Assembly (NCBI GenBank): GCA_020725545.1 | Contig: DYEV01000003.1 | Span: 62,001-126,000 of the forward strand | Direction of reading: 5' to 3' | DNA from: Desulfobacca sp. | GTDB taxonomy: Bacteria; Desulfobacterota; Desulfobaccia; Desulfobaccales; Desulfobaccaceae | DNA length: 64,000 nt | Shown: positions 1 through 9,872 of the stretch, piece after piece | How the letters are laid out: each line of letters starts with the position of its first letter | How positions within the stretch are numbered: position 1 is the stretch's first letter | Program-made: the position numbers and the translations under genes | Notes under the pieces: model-generated | What the model was told of the DNA's origin: nothing | What the model saw: only the letters and a program-made list of their open reading frames with translations | Database searches by the model: none

Positions 1-40
1 TAGGACGGTTAGGGTCCGATCTTAATAGCACAACCTTAAT

Positions 41-571
41 ATGAAATCCATAAAACCTTCTGGATGCCTTGCTTTGGCCAAAGAGCCCACTGCCGCCCGC
101 GGCTGGTTCCTGCCCTTTTTATGGTATTGGCTCCCCCCCTGCCTCCTTACCATCGGCATCCTGGTCATGGCCGGAGATTGGGGGTCGATCTCACAATTCC
201 GACTGCCTATAAAAATTTTGGAATTCCTTTTGCCTTCCCTGTCTGCCAAGGAAATTTATCAATTGTATGCAGAACTGCGCAAGGTCCTGCATTTTTTGGT
301 ATATGCCGCCCTTTTTGCCGTCTATGCTCGGGCCTGGCGCTGGCATGTGGGGTTGGGGCGATGGAAAGCAATATTTCTGGCTTTGCTTGTCTGTCTCCTG
401 GTCTCCTCTGCCGACGAAGGCCGGCAGACCTTGTTTTTATCCCGTACCGGCAGCCCCCGAGATGTCCTGCTCGACATGAGCGGCGCTTTAACGGCAGCCA
501 TCGCCCTCTTCCCCTTTCTCCGACAAGAATCCGCAGCAACCGTCGGCCCAAGCAAACGCAGGGACATTTAA
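41..571 (+). CDS. VanZ-like family membrane protein
   Basis: A 176-residue protein with several hydrophobic stretches (about residues 24-45, 85-100, 108-125 and 140-160). The central KVLHFLVYAALFA segment is typical of the VanZ-like family, whose members are small polytopic inner-membrane proteins of mostly unknown function (VanZ itself gives low-level teicoplanin resistance). A short acidic/charged loop with SSADEGRQ follows, which is also the usual VanZ pattern. The ATG at 41 has no obvious ribosome binding site, so the start is uncertain. It lies 51 bases before the M16 peptidase gene on the same strand and may be co-transcribed with it. The family call rests on pattern recognition only; no substrate or role can be given. 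Confidence 0.75.
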   Translation: MKSIKPSGCLALAKEPTAARGWFLPFLWYWLPPCLLTIGILVMAGDWGSISQFRLPIKILEFLLPSLSAKEIYQLYAELRKVLHFLVYAALFAVYARAWRWHVGLGRWKAIFLALLVCLLVSSADEGRQTLFLSRTGSPRDVLLDMSGALTAAIALFPFLRQESAATVGPSKRRDI

Positions 572-622
572 ACCATTGACAACCGCTTGCAAAAAAAAGC
601 CGCTGACTTATACTTAAAGAAT

Positions 623-2002
623 ATGAAAAAACTCACTGTTTTCCTGAGCATCATCTGCCTGCTGGCGCTGGCCTTGACGGTCCCCGGCGCTGCTGACCAG
701 GGCAATTTATTTTCTCGGGTGCAGGAGCATCAGTTGGACAACGGTCTGACCGTGCTGCTGCTGCCCGAGGATCGGGCTCCCATCGTCAGCGTCCAGGTCT
801 GGTATCGGGTCGGGTCCCGCAACGAGGTCCTGGGAAAAACCGGTCTTTCCCATCTTTTGGAACACCTCATGTTCCGGGGGACGGAAAAATACGGCCCCAA
901 AGCCTTCTCTCGGTTGCTCCAGCAGGCCGGGGCCAATAACAATGCCTTTACTTCCAAAGATTACACCGCCTATTTTGAGACCGGGCCGACCGCCAGTTTG
1001 CGCCTCTTCCTGGAATTGGAAGCCGACCGCATGCGCAACCTGAAGTTGAGCGAAGACCTGTTCCGGACGGAGCAAAAAGTCGTGGTGGAAGAGCGGCGCC
1101 TGCGCACCGAAGACGACCCGGTTAACTCGCTCTATGAGGAGCTGGTGGCCACCGCCTTCAAGGCCCATCCTTATCAATGGCCCGTCATCGGCTGGATGCA
1201 CGACGTCGCCTCCCTCACCCTGGCAGACCTGCGGCAACACTATGACCGTTATTACCAGCCCAATAATGCCACTTTGGTGGTGGTGGGCGACATCGACCCG
1301 GCTGCGACCTTACAAGCCATCCGGGAGACTTTCGGGCAGATCCCTCGCGGTCCTGACCCTCCGCCGTTTCGGGCTTTGGAACCGCCTCAGCAAGGGGAAC
1401 GGCGCACCGAGATTACCCGGGAAGCGCAACTCCCGGCCATTTTCATGGCTTATCATACCCCCAATCTGACGGCGGCAGACGCCTTCCCGCTGGAGGTCCT
1501 CTCCCTTATTCTGGCTCAGGGCCGCAGCTCCCGGCTGCACCGCCGTCTGGTCTATGAGGCCAAAGTGGCTCTGGATGCCGGCGCGGAATACGAATTTGCC
1601 ACCGCCAGCCCTGCCCTCTTTATTTTTTACGCCCAGCCCCTGCCAGGCCGCTCCATAGCCCAAGTGGAACAGTTGCTGGAGGCCGAAATCGACAAGATTA
1701 AAAATCAGCCGGTGAGCGAGCAGGAACTGCTCAAGGCCAAAAATCAGACGGAAGCCGCCTTTATCATGGGGCAGGATTCCCTCTTTTATCGCGGCATGCT
1801 GCTGGGGCGGTATCAAACCATCGGCTCTTGGCAGAAATTAAATGACATCGTCCCGGGGATCCGGGCGGTTACCGCCGCAGATGTCCAGCGGGTGGCTCAG
1901 AAATATTTAGTAAAGACCAACCGCACCGTTGGTATCCTCAATCCCCTGAAACCCAGCCGTCCCACCACCGAAAGGTTTGTCCCCCATGAACAAATCAGGT
2001 AA
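623..2002 (+). CDS. M16 family zinc metallopeptidase (catalytic subunit)
   Basis: A pitrilysin/processing-peptidase family protein of 459 residues. With the start at ATG 623 it opens with a signal peptide (MKKLTVFLSI and a hydrophobic core ending near GAADQ), which is why the longer reading from 587 was not used. The inverted zinc motif HxxEH is intact (His77, Glu80, His81), and the distal glutamate lies in VVEERR near residue 156. Two M16 halves are visible, the second starting around residue 245. The product should be an exported or periplasmic peptidase that degrades peptides. The next gene, overlapping its end, encodes an M16 protein without the zinc motif, so the two probably form the usual active/inactive heterodimer. 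A DegP-type protease follows in the same run. Confidence 0.93.
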   Translation: MKKLTVFLSIICLLALALTVPGAADQGNLFSRVQEHQLDNGLTVLLLPEDRAPIVSVQVWYRVGSRNEVLGKTGLSHLLEHLMFRGTEKYGPKAFSRLLQQAGANNNAFTSKDYTAYFETGPTASLRLFLELEADRMRNLKLSEDLFRTEQKVVVEERRLRTEDDPVNSLYEELVATAFKAHPYQWPVIGWMHDVASLTLADLRQHYDRYYQPNNATLVVVGDIDPAATLQAIRETFGQIPRGPDPPPFRALEPPQQGERRTEITREAQLPAIFMAYHTPNLTAADAFPLEVLSLILAQGRSSRLHRRLVYEAKVALDAGAEYEFATASPALFIFYAQPLPGRSIAQVEQLLEAEIDKIKNQPVSEQELLKAKNQTEAAFIMGQDSLFYRGMLLGRYQTIGSWQKLNDIVPGIRAVTAADVQRVAQKYLVKTNRTVGILNPLKPSRPTTERFVPHEQIR

Positions 2003-3362
2003 GCAAGTTTTCTGGCTCATCCTTCTCCTCCTGATCTGGGGGTGGACGGCCACAGGGCAGGCCGCGGAACCGGTCCTGGGAGAACGCTTTGTTTTGCCCA
2101 ACGGCCTAGTGTGCCTGTTCAGTCAGCAGACCGATCTGCCCCTGGTGACCGTGGATTTGACTATCAAGGCCGGGGCCCTCTTTGATCCACCCGGCAAGGC
2201 GGGGTTGGCGAATCTCACGGCCTCCCTCTTGCGCTATGGCACCCGCACCAAGAACGCCCAACAGATTGCCGAAGAGATTGATCTGTTGGGGGCCGCCCTG
2301 GCCACCAACGCCGGCCGCGATGCCGCCACCGTCAAGCTCACCATTCTGAAAAAGGACCTGCGGACTGGGTTAAAAATCTTCCAGGAGGTCCTCTTGCAGC
2401 CCCGCTTTGCGCCCATGGAACTTCAGGCCATGGTCCAGCGCCTCAAAGGCACGCTGAAAAGCCAGGAGGATGAACCGGGGATTGTGGCCGAGCGGGCCTT
2501 CCGACGCACGGTGTTCGGCGATCATCCCTATGGGTTTCCGGTCATCGGCACTTTGGCCAGTCTGCCCCAGATTTCCCAGTATGACCTACGAACCTTCCAT
2601 CGCCGCTACTACCGTCCCAACAATGCCATTCTGACCATTGTCGGCGATCTCACTTTAGAAGAGGCCCGAGGCTTGGCAGAGGAATTCTTCGCCAGCTGGG
2701 AAAACGGCGAATCGCCGCCGGCCCCCCCGGCCCCTGCGGCCAAACAGACGCAGCCGACCGTGGTCAAGATCGACAAAGATATTACTCAGGCCAATATTAT
2801 TTTGGGCCTCATTGGCCTATCCCGGTCTGACCCTGATTTCTATGCCTTTCAGCTCTTGAACTATATCCTGGGAGGCGGCGGCTTCACCTCCCGGCTCATG
2901 GATAATATCCGCGATAATCGGGGTTTGGCTTACAACGTCCATAGCGGCTTCGAACCCGGTCTGGTGGCCGGTCCTTTTGACATCAGTTTAGAAACCAAAA
3001 ACGCTTCGGGCGGCGAGGCCGTGGCCGAGGTACTCCAGGAATTGACCCGCATCCGCCAGGAGCTGGTGAGTGAGTCGGAATTGGCCGATGCCAAAACCTA
3101 TCTCATCAGTTCCCTCCCCATGAAGATGGACTCCAACGCCAAACGGGCCGCGCTCCTGGGGTATGTGGAAATGTTCGGTCTGGGTCTGGATTACCCCTGG
3201 CGTTACCCTGAGATCATCAATGCGGTCACCCGGGACGATGTCCTGCAGGCGGCCCGCAAGTATCTGGACCCGGAGCGCTATGTCCTGGTGGTGGTGGGAC
3301 GCCAGCAAGAAATCAATCTCAATCTGCCGCCCGCCTGGCGGCAAGAAACACCAACTCCGTGA
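1986..3362 (+). CDS. M16 family peptidase-like protein (non-catalytic partner)
   Basis: A 458-residue M16-fold protein. Where the active partner has HLLEH, this one reads GLANLTASLL, so the zinc ligands are missing and it cannot be a standard metallopeptidase. The C-terminal half keeps the SRLMDNIRDNRGLAYNV region, whose Arg/Tyr pair binds substrate in M16 proteins. ATG 1986 is preferred over a TTG at 1977; it is followed by a signal peptide (MNKSGKQVFWLILLLLIWGW). The start overlaps the end of the catalytic gene by 17 bases, which suggests translational coupling and equal production of both subunits. The role is inferred: it completes the clamshell and shapes the substrate chamber of an envelope peptidase. 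Confidence 0.92.
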   Translation: MNKSGKQVFWLILLLLIWGWTATGQAAEPVLGERFVLPNGLVCLFSQQTDLPLVTVDLTIKAGALFDPPGKAGLANLTASLLRYGTRTKNAQQIAEEIDLLGAALATNAGRDAATVKLTILKKDLRTGLKIFQEVLLQPRFAPMELQAMVQRLKGTLKSQEDEPGIVAERAFRRTVFGDHPYGFPVIGTLASLPQISQYDLRTFHRRYYRPNNAILTIVGDLTLEEARGLAEEFFASWENGESPPAPPAPAAKQTQPTVVKIDKDITQANIILGLIGLSRSDPDFYAFQLLNYILGGGGFTSRLMDNIRDNRGLAYNVHSGFEPGLVAGPFDISLETKNASGGEAVAEVLQELTRIRQELVSESELADAKTYLISSLPMKMDSNAKRAALLGYVEMFGLGLDYPWRYPEIINAVTRDDVLQAARKYLDPERYVLVVVGRQQEINLNLPPAWRQETPTP

Positions 3363-3376
3363 AAGGAAGAATTGTT

Positions 3377-4846
3377 GTGAAACTCAGAAAAATCTCCGCA
3401 TCCGCCCCTCTGACCATTCTGGTCCTTTGTCTGGGTCTGCTGCTCTGTCCCTGGCAAATGGTCCAAGGGGCTACTCCCACCACTGTGGCGCCCGAAACTT
3501 TCGCCGATCTGGCCCAAAAAATCTCCGCCGCAGTGGTGAATATCAGCACCGAAAAAACCGTCAAACGTCCCCAGGTAACCCGCCGCATGCCCGGTATGCC
3601 GGGGCCAGGTCCCGGCCCCTCGCCCTTTGGCCCGGAAGACCCTTTTCGGGAGTTTTTCGAACGGTTTTTTGGCGACATGCCCAAAGAATTTAAGAGCCGC
3701 AGTCTGGGTTCGGGCTTCATCTTCGATAAAGACGGCTATATTATCACCAACAATCACGTGATTGAAGGCGCTGATAAGATCAAGGTCAAATTAATGGACG
3801 GCCGGGAATTTAAGGCCACCATCAAAGGCCGGGACCCCATGACTGATCTGGCCCTCATTAAAATCGACTCTCCGACCCACGATCTGCCGGCCCTTCCCTT
3901 GGGCGACTCCAATAGCATCCGGGTGGGCGATTGGGTCATGGCCGTGGGCAACCCTTTTGGCCTGTCCCATACCGTCACCGTGGGTATCATCAGCGCCAAG
4001 GGCCGGGTCATCGGGGCCGGGCCTTATGATGATTTTCTCCAGACCGACGCCTCCATCAATCCCGGCAACAGCGGCGGGCCGTTGGTTAATCTCAACGGCG
4101 AGGTCGTGGGCATCAATAGTGCCATTGTCGCTTCCGGACAAGGCATCGGCTTTGCCATTCCCAGCAATATGGCCCAAAGCATCATTCCCCAATTGAAAGA
4201 AAAAGGCACGGTGGTCCGGGGTATGTTGGGGGTGCAGATCCAAGTGGTAACTCCCGAATTGGCCAAGTCCTTCGGTCTGAAAGAGCCCATGGGCGCCCTC
4301 GTGGCCGAAGTTAATCCCGACAGCCCGGCAGCCAAGATTGGTTTGCAGCGGGGCGACATTATCATTGAATTCAATGGCAGCCCCATTAAGGAAATGCACG
4401 AATTGCCCCGCCTGGTGGCCAATACGCTGCCTGGCAAGTCTGTCAGCCTGAAAGTTCTGCGCCAAGGCAAGGAAAAGAACTTCACCGTCACCATTGCCGA
4501 AATGAAGCCGGAGCAGATGTCCCGGTTTATGGAACCTGAAGGAGAACCGGAAAAATCCAGTCTGGGCATGATGGTGCAAGAACTCAATCCGCAGATCGCC
4601 CGGGGCCTGCAACTCAAAGAAACTTCCGGGGTGGTGGTGGTGCAGGTGGAACAGGGCAGCCCGGCGGCTGAGGCCGGTATCCGCCCCGGCGACCTGATCA
4701 TGGAAATCAACGGCGCTGTCATCCAAACCATGAAAGATTATCACAGCGCCCTCAGTCAGGCCAAGGCCGGTAGCACTATCCGGTTCCTGGTCAAACGCCA
4801 GGGCAAAACTATGTATGTCGTGTTGGAGGTCCCTGAAAAACCTTAA
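3377..4846 (+). CDS. degP: Do/DegP-type periplasmic serine endopeptidase
   Basis: A 489-residue HtrA family protease and chaperone for misfolded envelope proteins. After a signal peptide (cleavage near VQGA) comes a proline/glycine-rich linker (residues 70-85), the trypsin-like domain with His127 (TNNHV), Asp157 (MTDLAL) and Ser232 (GNSGGP), then two PDZ domains (about 280-375 and 400-485). The GTG at 3377 is chosen because AGGAAG lies 7 bases before it; a GTG at 3359 overlapping the previous stop gives no signal-peptide advantage. It is the last gene of the M16-M16-DegP run and is followed by a strong terminator. The complete triad and two PDZ domains make the assignment secure; DegP, DegQ and MucD cannot be separated from sequence alone. 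Confidence 0.96.
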   Translation: MKLRKISASAPLTILVLCLGLLLCPWQMVQGATPTTVAPETFADLAQKISAAVVNISTEKTVKRPQVTRRMPGMPGPGPGPSPFGPEDPFREFFERFFGDMPKEFKSRSLGSGFIFDKDGYIITNNHVIEGADKIKVKLMDGREFKATIKGRDPMTDLALIKIDSPTHDLPALPLGDSNSIRVGDWVMAVGNPFGLSHTVTVGIISAKGRVIGAGPYDDFLQTDASINPGNSGGPLVNLNGEVVGINSAIVASGQGIGFAIPSNMAQSIIPQLKEKGTVVRGMLGVQIQVVTPELAKSFGLKEPMGALVAEVNPDSPAAKIGLQRGDIIIEFNGSPIKEMHELPRLVANTLPGKSVSLKVLRQGKEKNFTVTIAEMKPEQMSRFMEPEGEPEKSSLGMMVQELNPQIARGLQLKETSGVVVVQVEQGSPAAEAGIRPGDLIMEINGAVIQTMKDYHSALSQAKAGSTIRFLVKRQGKTMYVVLEVPEKP

Positions 4847-4882
4847 CAGACCATGCCAGTGGTCTGATTAAGTCTCATCACA

Positions 4883-4916
4883 ATGCGGGCGGGTCCATCC
4901 TGCCCGCATTTTTTTT
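4883..4916 (+). terminator. Rho-independent terminator after degP
   Basis: An 8-bp perfect stem (ATGCGGGC at 4883-4890 pairing with GCCCGCAT at 4902-4909), an 11-base loop, and a run of eight T residues. It lies 37 bases after the degP stop codon and should end the protease operon transcript. Confidence 0.9.
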
Positions 4917-5634
4917 CATTACCCCAAAATTGCTGAGTTCGCAAAAACCTCTTTATAGAGTTAACATAGAAATCTTATTAATAATAATCGCATTTTGGGC
5001 TTGACCTTCTTTTGGGGCGCTAGATAATAACTATATGATTTTACAATAATTAGCATCTAGCGGAGATCAGCTTTGTCTAGACCTAAAAGGGAGAAAAAGA
5101 CGATTCTTGACCATGGCAATTATTTCCCCGAGGATCGACAGCCATCTTCGCAACGAATCGGCTCACGGGTTTCAAGAGGGACTGGAGCCGCAGCAAAAAA
5201 TGCGTCCGTCTGTCAATCTTTTTTAAAGCCTTGGCCATAGATATCAAAAGATTTATCCACTCTGCCCTGGCACAGGCCAAAAAGGCCTTGGCTCCACCGC
5301 CGGGATTACCTGCGGCCGACTATTCTGATGCCCGCTTGATGTCAAAACGGGATTTGGGGCTCTTTTCCCAATTCTTTGGCTGCTTGAATCTGGCTTTTTA
5401 TGGCAACCCTTTTTGCAGAACCTTTCTTACATTACCTTCTGACGCCCTGGCTTCAAAGTCCCGGCGCAGGTGCGCCAGGAGCAACTTCAGGCCCTCCCTC
5501 TGGCCGTCCGAACTAGACTTTCAAGATATTTAACAAACTGTGGATTTTTACAAGTTATCGGTTCATCGATGAGGCCAACAACAGGGTGGCCATCACTCTC
5601 TTCCATTAGAGAAATTTCCCCTAATTCTTGTCTG
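4917..5634. other. 718-bp spacer, probable decayed gene
   Basis: No intact gene is convincing here. A promoter-like pair (TTGACC at 5001-5006, TAATAA at 5025-5030, 18-base spacer) and a GGGAG at about 5089 point rightward. Downstream, readable protein-like stretches on the plus strand switch frame: about 5170-5450 (KALAIDIKRFIHSALAQAKK), then MATLFAEPFLHYLLTPWLQ at about 5400-5456, then VRQEQLQALPLAVRTRLSRY from 5470. Each is broken by stops or would need a frameshift to join the next. This fits a frameshifted remnant of a former gene; I do not recognise the family. The minus-strand frame at 5083-5280 could also be read as a small protein, but it has no ribosome binding site that I can see. 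Confidence 0.35.
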
Positions 5635-7089
5635 TTAACCCATAAGGAGAATTCGGGCCTGATGCGCCGCCTTTTGCCCTTGAACAATGGCTGCCTCGAT
5701 GCAAGGGAGGCCTTCAAGATCGGAGTTGGCCAGTATTATTCGTCCCTGCCTTTGGTCGATATTGCCCTTCAGGGCGGAGAGAAATCCTGGATAGGGCACG
5801 ATTTGGGCATGCCCGAAGCGATAAAGATGGATTTCTTCCACCTCCCGGGCCGTTCCCGGGAAATGCCTGTCAACCGCAATCAGGATTGCTTTTGCCTTCT
5901 CTTCAGGCGGGGTCCGGAGCAAGGCCGCCCGGTTTTGGGCATAAGGCTGGGGGGCGAAAACTGTCATCACTCTGGGCTCTCCGGCCTTGGGGATACGGGG
6001 AGACAGGATAAAGTCTGAGAAATTCTCATCTCCTGCCACCCAGTTTTCATAGCCCCGGCTCTCCAAGGAGATGCTGCCACATAAGGCAGCAACCACGTAG
6101 CTGCTATAGCGGAACCTTTGAAAAACGTCAATATCCCACCCCGCTTGGGATGGCAGGACATGCCGGGCGGAAAATTTTCCCTGCGCCAGTATCACCACCC
6201 CGGCCTGAATACGATAGCCCCGCTCACTGAGGCTATCCCACACCAACAGATCCACGCTCTCAAGACTGGGTTCCAACGACACCAGAGTGTGACCGCAACA
6301 GACCGGTGGCGACAGTGACTGAGCCAGGGCTTGGGCTAGCCTGGCGTTTCCTTCGGGGAAGGCAGCAATCCTGGATTCTTTGGAAAACTCCGCCATCAGA
6401 AAAAAAAGGCCGGCCAGAGCGGAGACGGCTTCAGGACCGGCGCCCAGACAGGAGCGGCAATAAGGAGCAAAAATGCTGGTAACCTGAGGCGGCAAACCCT
6501 GCTCTCTTTCCAAGAAATGCGCCAGGGAGATTGCATCCAATTCAGGATTTGGCAGGCTATCAGACCCAATCAGGTCCCAGTCTTCCTCCCAGGCTGCCAG
6601 CCTGTCAATCAACTTCATCACGCCGTCTTTGGCATGGCTTGGCAAAGGCAGCTTCCGGAAACCAGATTGAGAAAAGCAGTCAGGGTACCAGCGGCCTTCG
6701 TATAATAAGGCGCTAACCGGCTCGTCTACCAGGGCGTCGGCCAGCGGCAGCCCCAACTCACGGTACCAGGCCTGCCAAGCAGGGTCGCCGGGATAATAGA
6801 AATAGGCAGAACCGGCTGGATAAGCCAGTCCTCGAAAAGAACCTTGCCGACATACACCTCCAGGGACGCTGTTGGCCTCCAGCACCAACACTTGTCGTTC
6901 CTTGAGGTGATAGGCGGCGGTCAGTCCGGAGAGTCCAGCGCCCACGATTACCACTTCCCAACGTGATTCGATTTCGGGGGGAAATGAAGGCCTGAGGGAA
7001 TGCTGGCTGAGGAAGTGGCGATGACAGGACTGGAAATTGTCTCCATCCCAGGAGGATATGAGTGGCTGATGAGAAAATATGTCAGTCAA
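5635..7089 (-). CDS. FAD-dependent amine oxidase / protoporphyrinogen oxidase-like protein
   Basis: A 484-residue flavoprotein of the NAD(P)-binding Rossmann/amine oxidoreductase superfamily. The dinucleotide-binding motif GAGLSG lies at residues 50-55 and ends in the acidic residue of VLEANSVPGG (Glu71). A C-terminal GNIDQRQGRIILANSD segment resembles the second FAD contact of the family. Relatives include HemY-type protoporphyrinogen oxidase, phytoene desaturases and monoamine oxidases; the substrate cannot be named from sequence. About 40 residues precede the Rossmann fold, which is longer than usual. The start is a TTG (complement of 7087-7089) with a purine-rich GAGAG upstream. No pathway partner is adjacent: the decayed region lies downstream and a DNA methyltransferase upstream on the same strand. 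Confidence 0.75.
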   Translation of the reverse strand: MTDIFSHQPLISSWDGDNFQSCHRHFLSQHSLRPSFPPEIESRWEVVIVGAGLSGLTAAYHLKERQVLVLEANSVPGGVCRQGSFRGLAYPAGSAYFYYPGDPAWQAWYRELGLPLADALVDEPVSALLYEGRWYPDCFSQSGFRKLPLPSHAKDGVMKLIDRLAAWEEDWDLIGSDSLPNPELDAISLAHFLEREQGLPPQVTSIFAPYCRSCLGAGPEAVSALAGLFFLMAEFSKESRIAAFPEGNARLAQALAQSLSPPVCCGHTLVSLEPSLESVDLLVWDSLSERGYRIQAGVVILAQGKFSARHVLPSQAGWDIDVFQRFRYSSYVVAALCGSISLESRGYENWVAGDENFSDFILSPRIPKAGEPRVMTVFAPQPYAQNRAALLRTPPEEKAKAILIAVDRHFPGTAREVEEIHLYRFGHAQIVPYPGFLSALKGNIDQRQGRIILANSDLEGLPCIEAAIVQGQKAAHQARILLMG

Positions 7090-7209
7090 CGGTGACTCTC
7101 GAAATTAAGCTGGCCTCGGAGTATTCTGTAAAAAACTATAGATATATTGATCAGTTAGACAGATTCTGAGAATGCGGCTTCCCTCCAACCCAATGATGAT
7201 ATTTTTCCC

Positions 7210-8106
7210 TCAAAGCCCCAACTCCCCCTGTGCCTTATAGGGCGCCAGCCTTTTCTCGGCCAGCGCCACATAGTCGGCATTGATTTCATAGCCCACGTAG
7301 CGGCGGCCGGCCTGCAGGGCGGCGACGGCGGTGGTGCCGCTGCCCATGAAGGGGTCCAAAATAATATCGCCGCTGAAAGTATACAAATGGATCAGGCGAT
7401 AGGGCAACTCCACCGGGAAGGGGGCCGGGTGGCCGACTTTCTTGGCCGATTCCGGGTTCATGGTCCAGACCGACCTGGTCCACGCCATGAACTGTTCTTT
7501 GGCAATGGTGTTTTCCTTGTCCGCCGGTTTCGGCCGGGAAAAAGGTCCTTTGGAGAAGACCAGGATATATTCATGCACATCCCGCAGCACCGGATTGGCC
7601 GCGGACTGCCAGCTGCCCCAGGCCATGGAGACACCGGCCCCGGCCCCTTTATGCCAGATAATCTCCCCCCGCATCCGAAAGCCGAGGTCCAGCATCATGG
7701 TGGCGATGAAAGCCGATAGGGGCAGGTAGGGGCGGCGGCCCAAGTTGGCAACGTTGATACAAGCCCGGCCGCCGGGCACCAGCACCCGATGCGTTTCCGT
7801 GAAGACGCGCCGTAATAATTCCAGGTATTCTTGCAGTGATAAATCTTCGTCGTACTCTTTGGTAACATTGTACGGCGGCGAGGTGACCATAAGATGGAGG
7901 CAATTATCCGGCAGTTCCGGCATGATCTCTGAACTGTGCAGGATGATGGCATTTTCAAACTCCCGGGGAAACTCATGTTCCCCACCGATCTGGCCATCGT
8001 CCTGGTCAGCAAGTTCCGTATACAGCCGCGAGCCATAGTATGCCGAGGCGTCATGATTGACCCTGACACTGGTACCAAAGCGGCTGGTCTTGGACCCTTT
8101 TTTCAT
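7210..8106 (-). CDS. DNA methyltransferase, probable N4-cytosine type, orphan
   Basis: A 298-residue beta-class DNA methyltransferase. The catalytic motif TSPPYN (residues 75-80) comes first and the AdoMet-binding DPFMGSGTT motif near residue 252, which is the beta-class order. SPPY is more usual in N4-cytosine enzymes, whereas N6-adenine enzymes mostly have DPPY or NPPY, so m4C is the better guess. A basic N-terminal tail (MKKGSKTSRF) may contact DNA. No restriction endonuclease, specificity subunit or vsr-like gene lies nearby: its neighbours are an amine oxidase-like gene and the livF end of a transporter operon. It is therefore probably a solitary methyltransferase with a regulatory or protective role. 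The recognition sequence cannot be read from the protein. Confidence 0.88.
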   Translation of the reverse strand: MKKGSKTSRFGTSVRVNHDASAYYGSRLYTELADQDDGQIGGEHEFPREFENAIILHSSEIMPELPDNCLHLMVTSPPYNVTKEYDEDLSLQEYLELLRRVFTETHRVLVPGGRACINVANLGRRPYLPLSAFIATMMLDLGFRMRGEIIWHKGAGAGVSMAWGSWQSAANPVLRDVHEYILVFSKGPFSRPKPADKENTIAKEQFMAWTRSVWTMNPESAKKVGHPAPFPVELPYRLIHLYTFSGDIILDPFMGSGTTAVAALQAGRRYVGYEINADYVALAEKRLAPYKAQGELGL

Positions 8107-8267
8107 AGTTAGCAGGAAATTGCCGGTATCCTCGCTTGGCGGCTGACAGGCTGGGAAATAGAGCCTCTTTAATCAGAATAGCAGATAACCATTATTTTTA
8201 CCATAACTTTAGGCCTTGCTAACCGCCGGCCAAGGCCCCTGCAAATACCGGCCCGGTGAGCCCACCC

Positions 8268-8972
<705 letters not shown>

Positions 8973-8987
8973 GAGATGCCCGACAGG

Positions 8988-9788
8988 CTAAGGTTCGGCA
9001 ATTGCATGGCCGTGCTCGCCATTCTCCTCTTTCCCAAGATAGGCCTCCAGGACTTGGGGATGCTGCTGGGCTTCCTGGGGGTTGCCGGCGAAGATGGTGG
9101 AGCCGAAATCCAGGACTTGCACCCGTTGACAGAGGTCCAGGACTACACCCATGTGGTGTTCGATGAGCATAATGGTCAGCGCAAACTCCCGGTGCAGGTC
9201 CCGCAGCAGGGCCACCAGCTCGAGGGTCTCGGCCTGGTTCATGCCGGCCGCGGGTTCATCCAAGAGCAGGAGTTTGGGCCGACTGATAAGGGCCCGGGCA
9301 ATCTCCAGGCGGCGCTGTTCGCCATAAGAGAGATTGCGGGCCGGCGCCTGGGCCGACCCTGCCAGGCCAAAGCGGGCCAGCATGGCCAGGGCCTCTTGGG
9401 TGAGGCGGCGTTCCTGGAGGTGAAAAGAAGCGGTCCGGCCGACAATCTGCCAGAAAGAATAGGTATAGTGGGCAAAGGCCCCCAGCCGCACATTATCCAG
9501 GACGCTCATGTCCTTAAAAAGGCGGATATTCTGAAAGGTACGACTCATTCCCGCCGCCATGCGACGATAACTGGGCCAAAGGGTGATATCCTGGCCGGCA
9601 AAGACAATGCGGCCCTGATCCGGCCGATAGACCCCTGAAATCAGGTTAAACACCGTGGTCTTGCCGGCGCCGTTCGGGCCGATCAAGCCCACCAAATCGC
9701 CGTCGTTTAAAGTGACGTTGAAATCGGCCAGGGCCTGGAGCCCGCCGAAGGTATGGGAGATATTGGTGACTTCCAAGAGGGCCATCAT
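8988..9788 (-). CDS. livG: Branched-chain amino acid ABC transporter ATPase LivG
   Basis: A 266-residue ABC ATPase with Walker A GPNGAGKTT, signature LSYGEQR and Walker B LLLLDEPAAG. The GMNQAETLEL stretch after Walker B and the C-terminal BCA_ABC-type extension (EAYLGKEE) are LivG hallmarks. The start may be either of two consecutive ATGs (9788 or 9785). It partners with LivF as the nucleotide-binding heterodimer of the transporter and sits between livM and livF in the operon. Confidence 0.95.
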   Translation of the reverse strand: MMALLEVTNISHTFGGLQALADFNVTLNDGDLVGLIGPNGAGKTTVFNLISGVYRPDQGRIVFAGQDITLWPSYRRMAAGMSRTFQNIRLFKDMSVLDNVRLGAFAHYTYSFWQIVGRTASFHLQERRLTQEALAMLARFGLAGSAQAPARNLSYGEQRRLEIARALISRPKLLLLDEPAAGMNQAETLELVALLRDLHREFALTIMLIEHHMGVVLDLCQRVQVLDFGSTIFAGNPQEAQQHPQVLEAYLGKEENGEHGHAIAEP

Positions 9789-9872
9789 GCCAACTTCTGC
9801 CAGCCCAGAGCGATTAAAGATATCGGGGTTTGATTCATCCTTTTGCCTTTTCCCTCTTCACCTTCTCCCTTT

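Noticed and set aside
3791-4744. Long minus-strand frame opposite degP
   Set aside because: It lies fully inside the degP gene, its sequence is low-complexity (His, Gly, Gln runs) and it has no family features. It arises from codon bias in GC-rich DNA.
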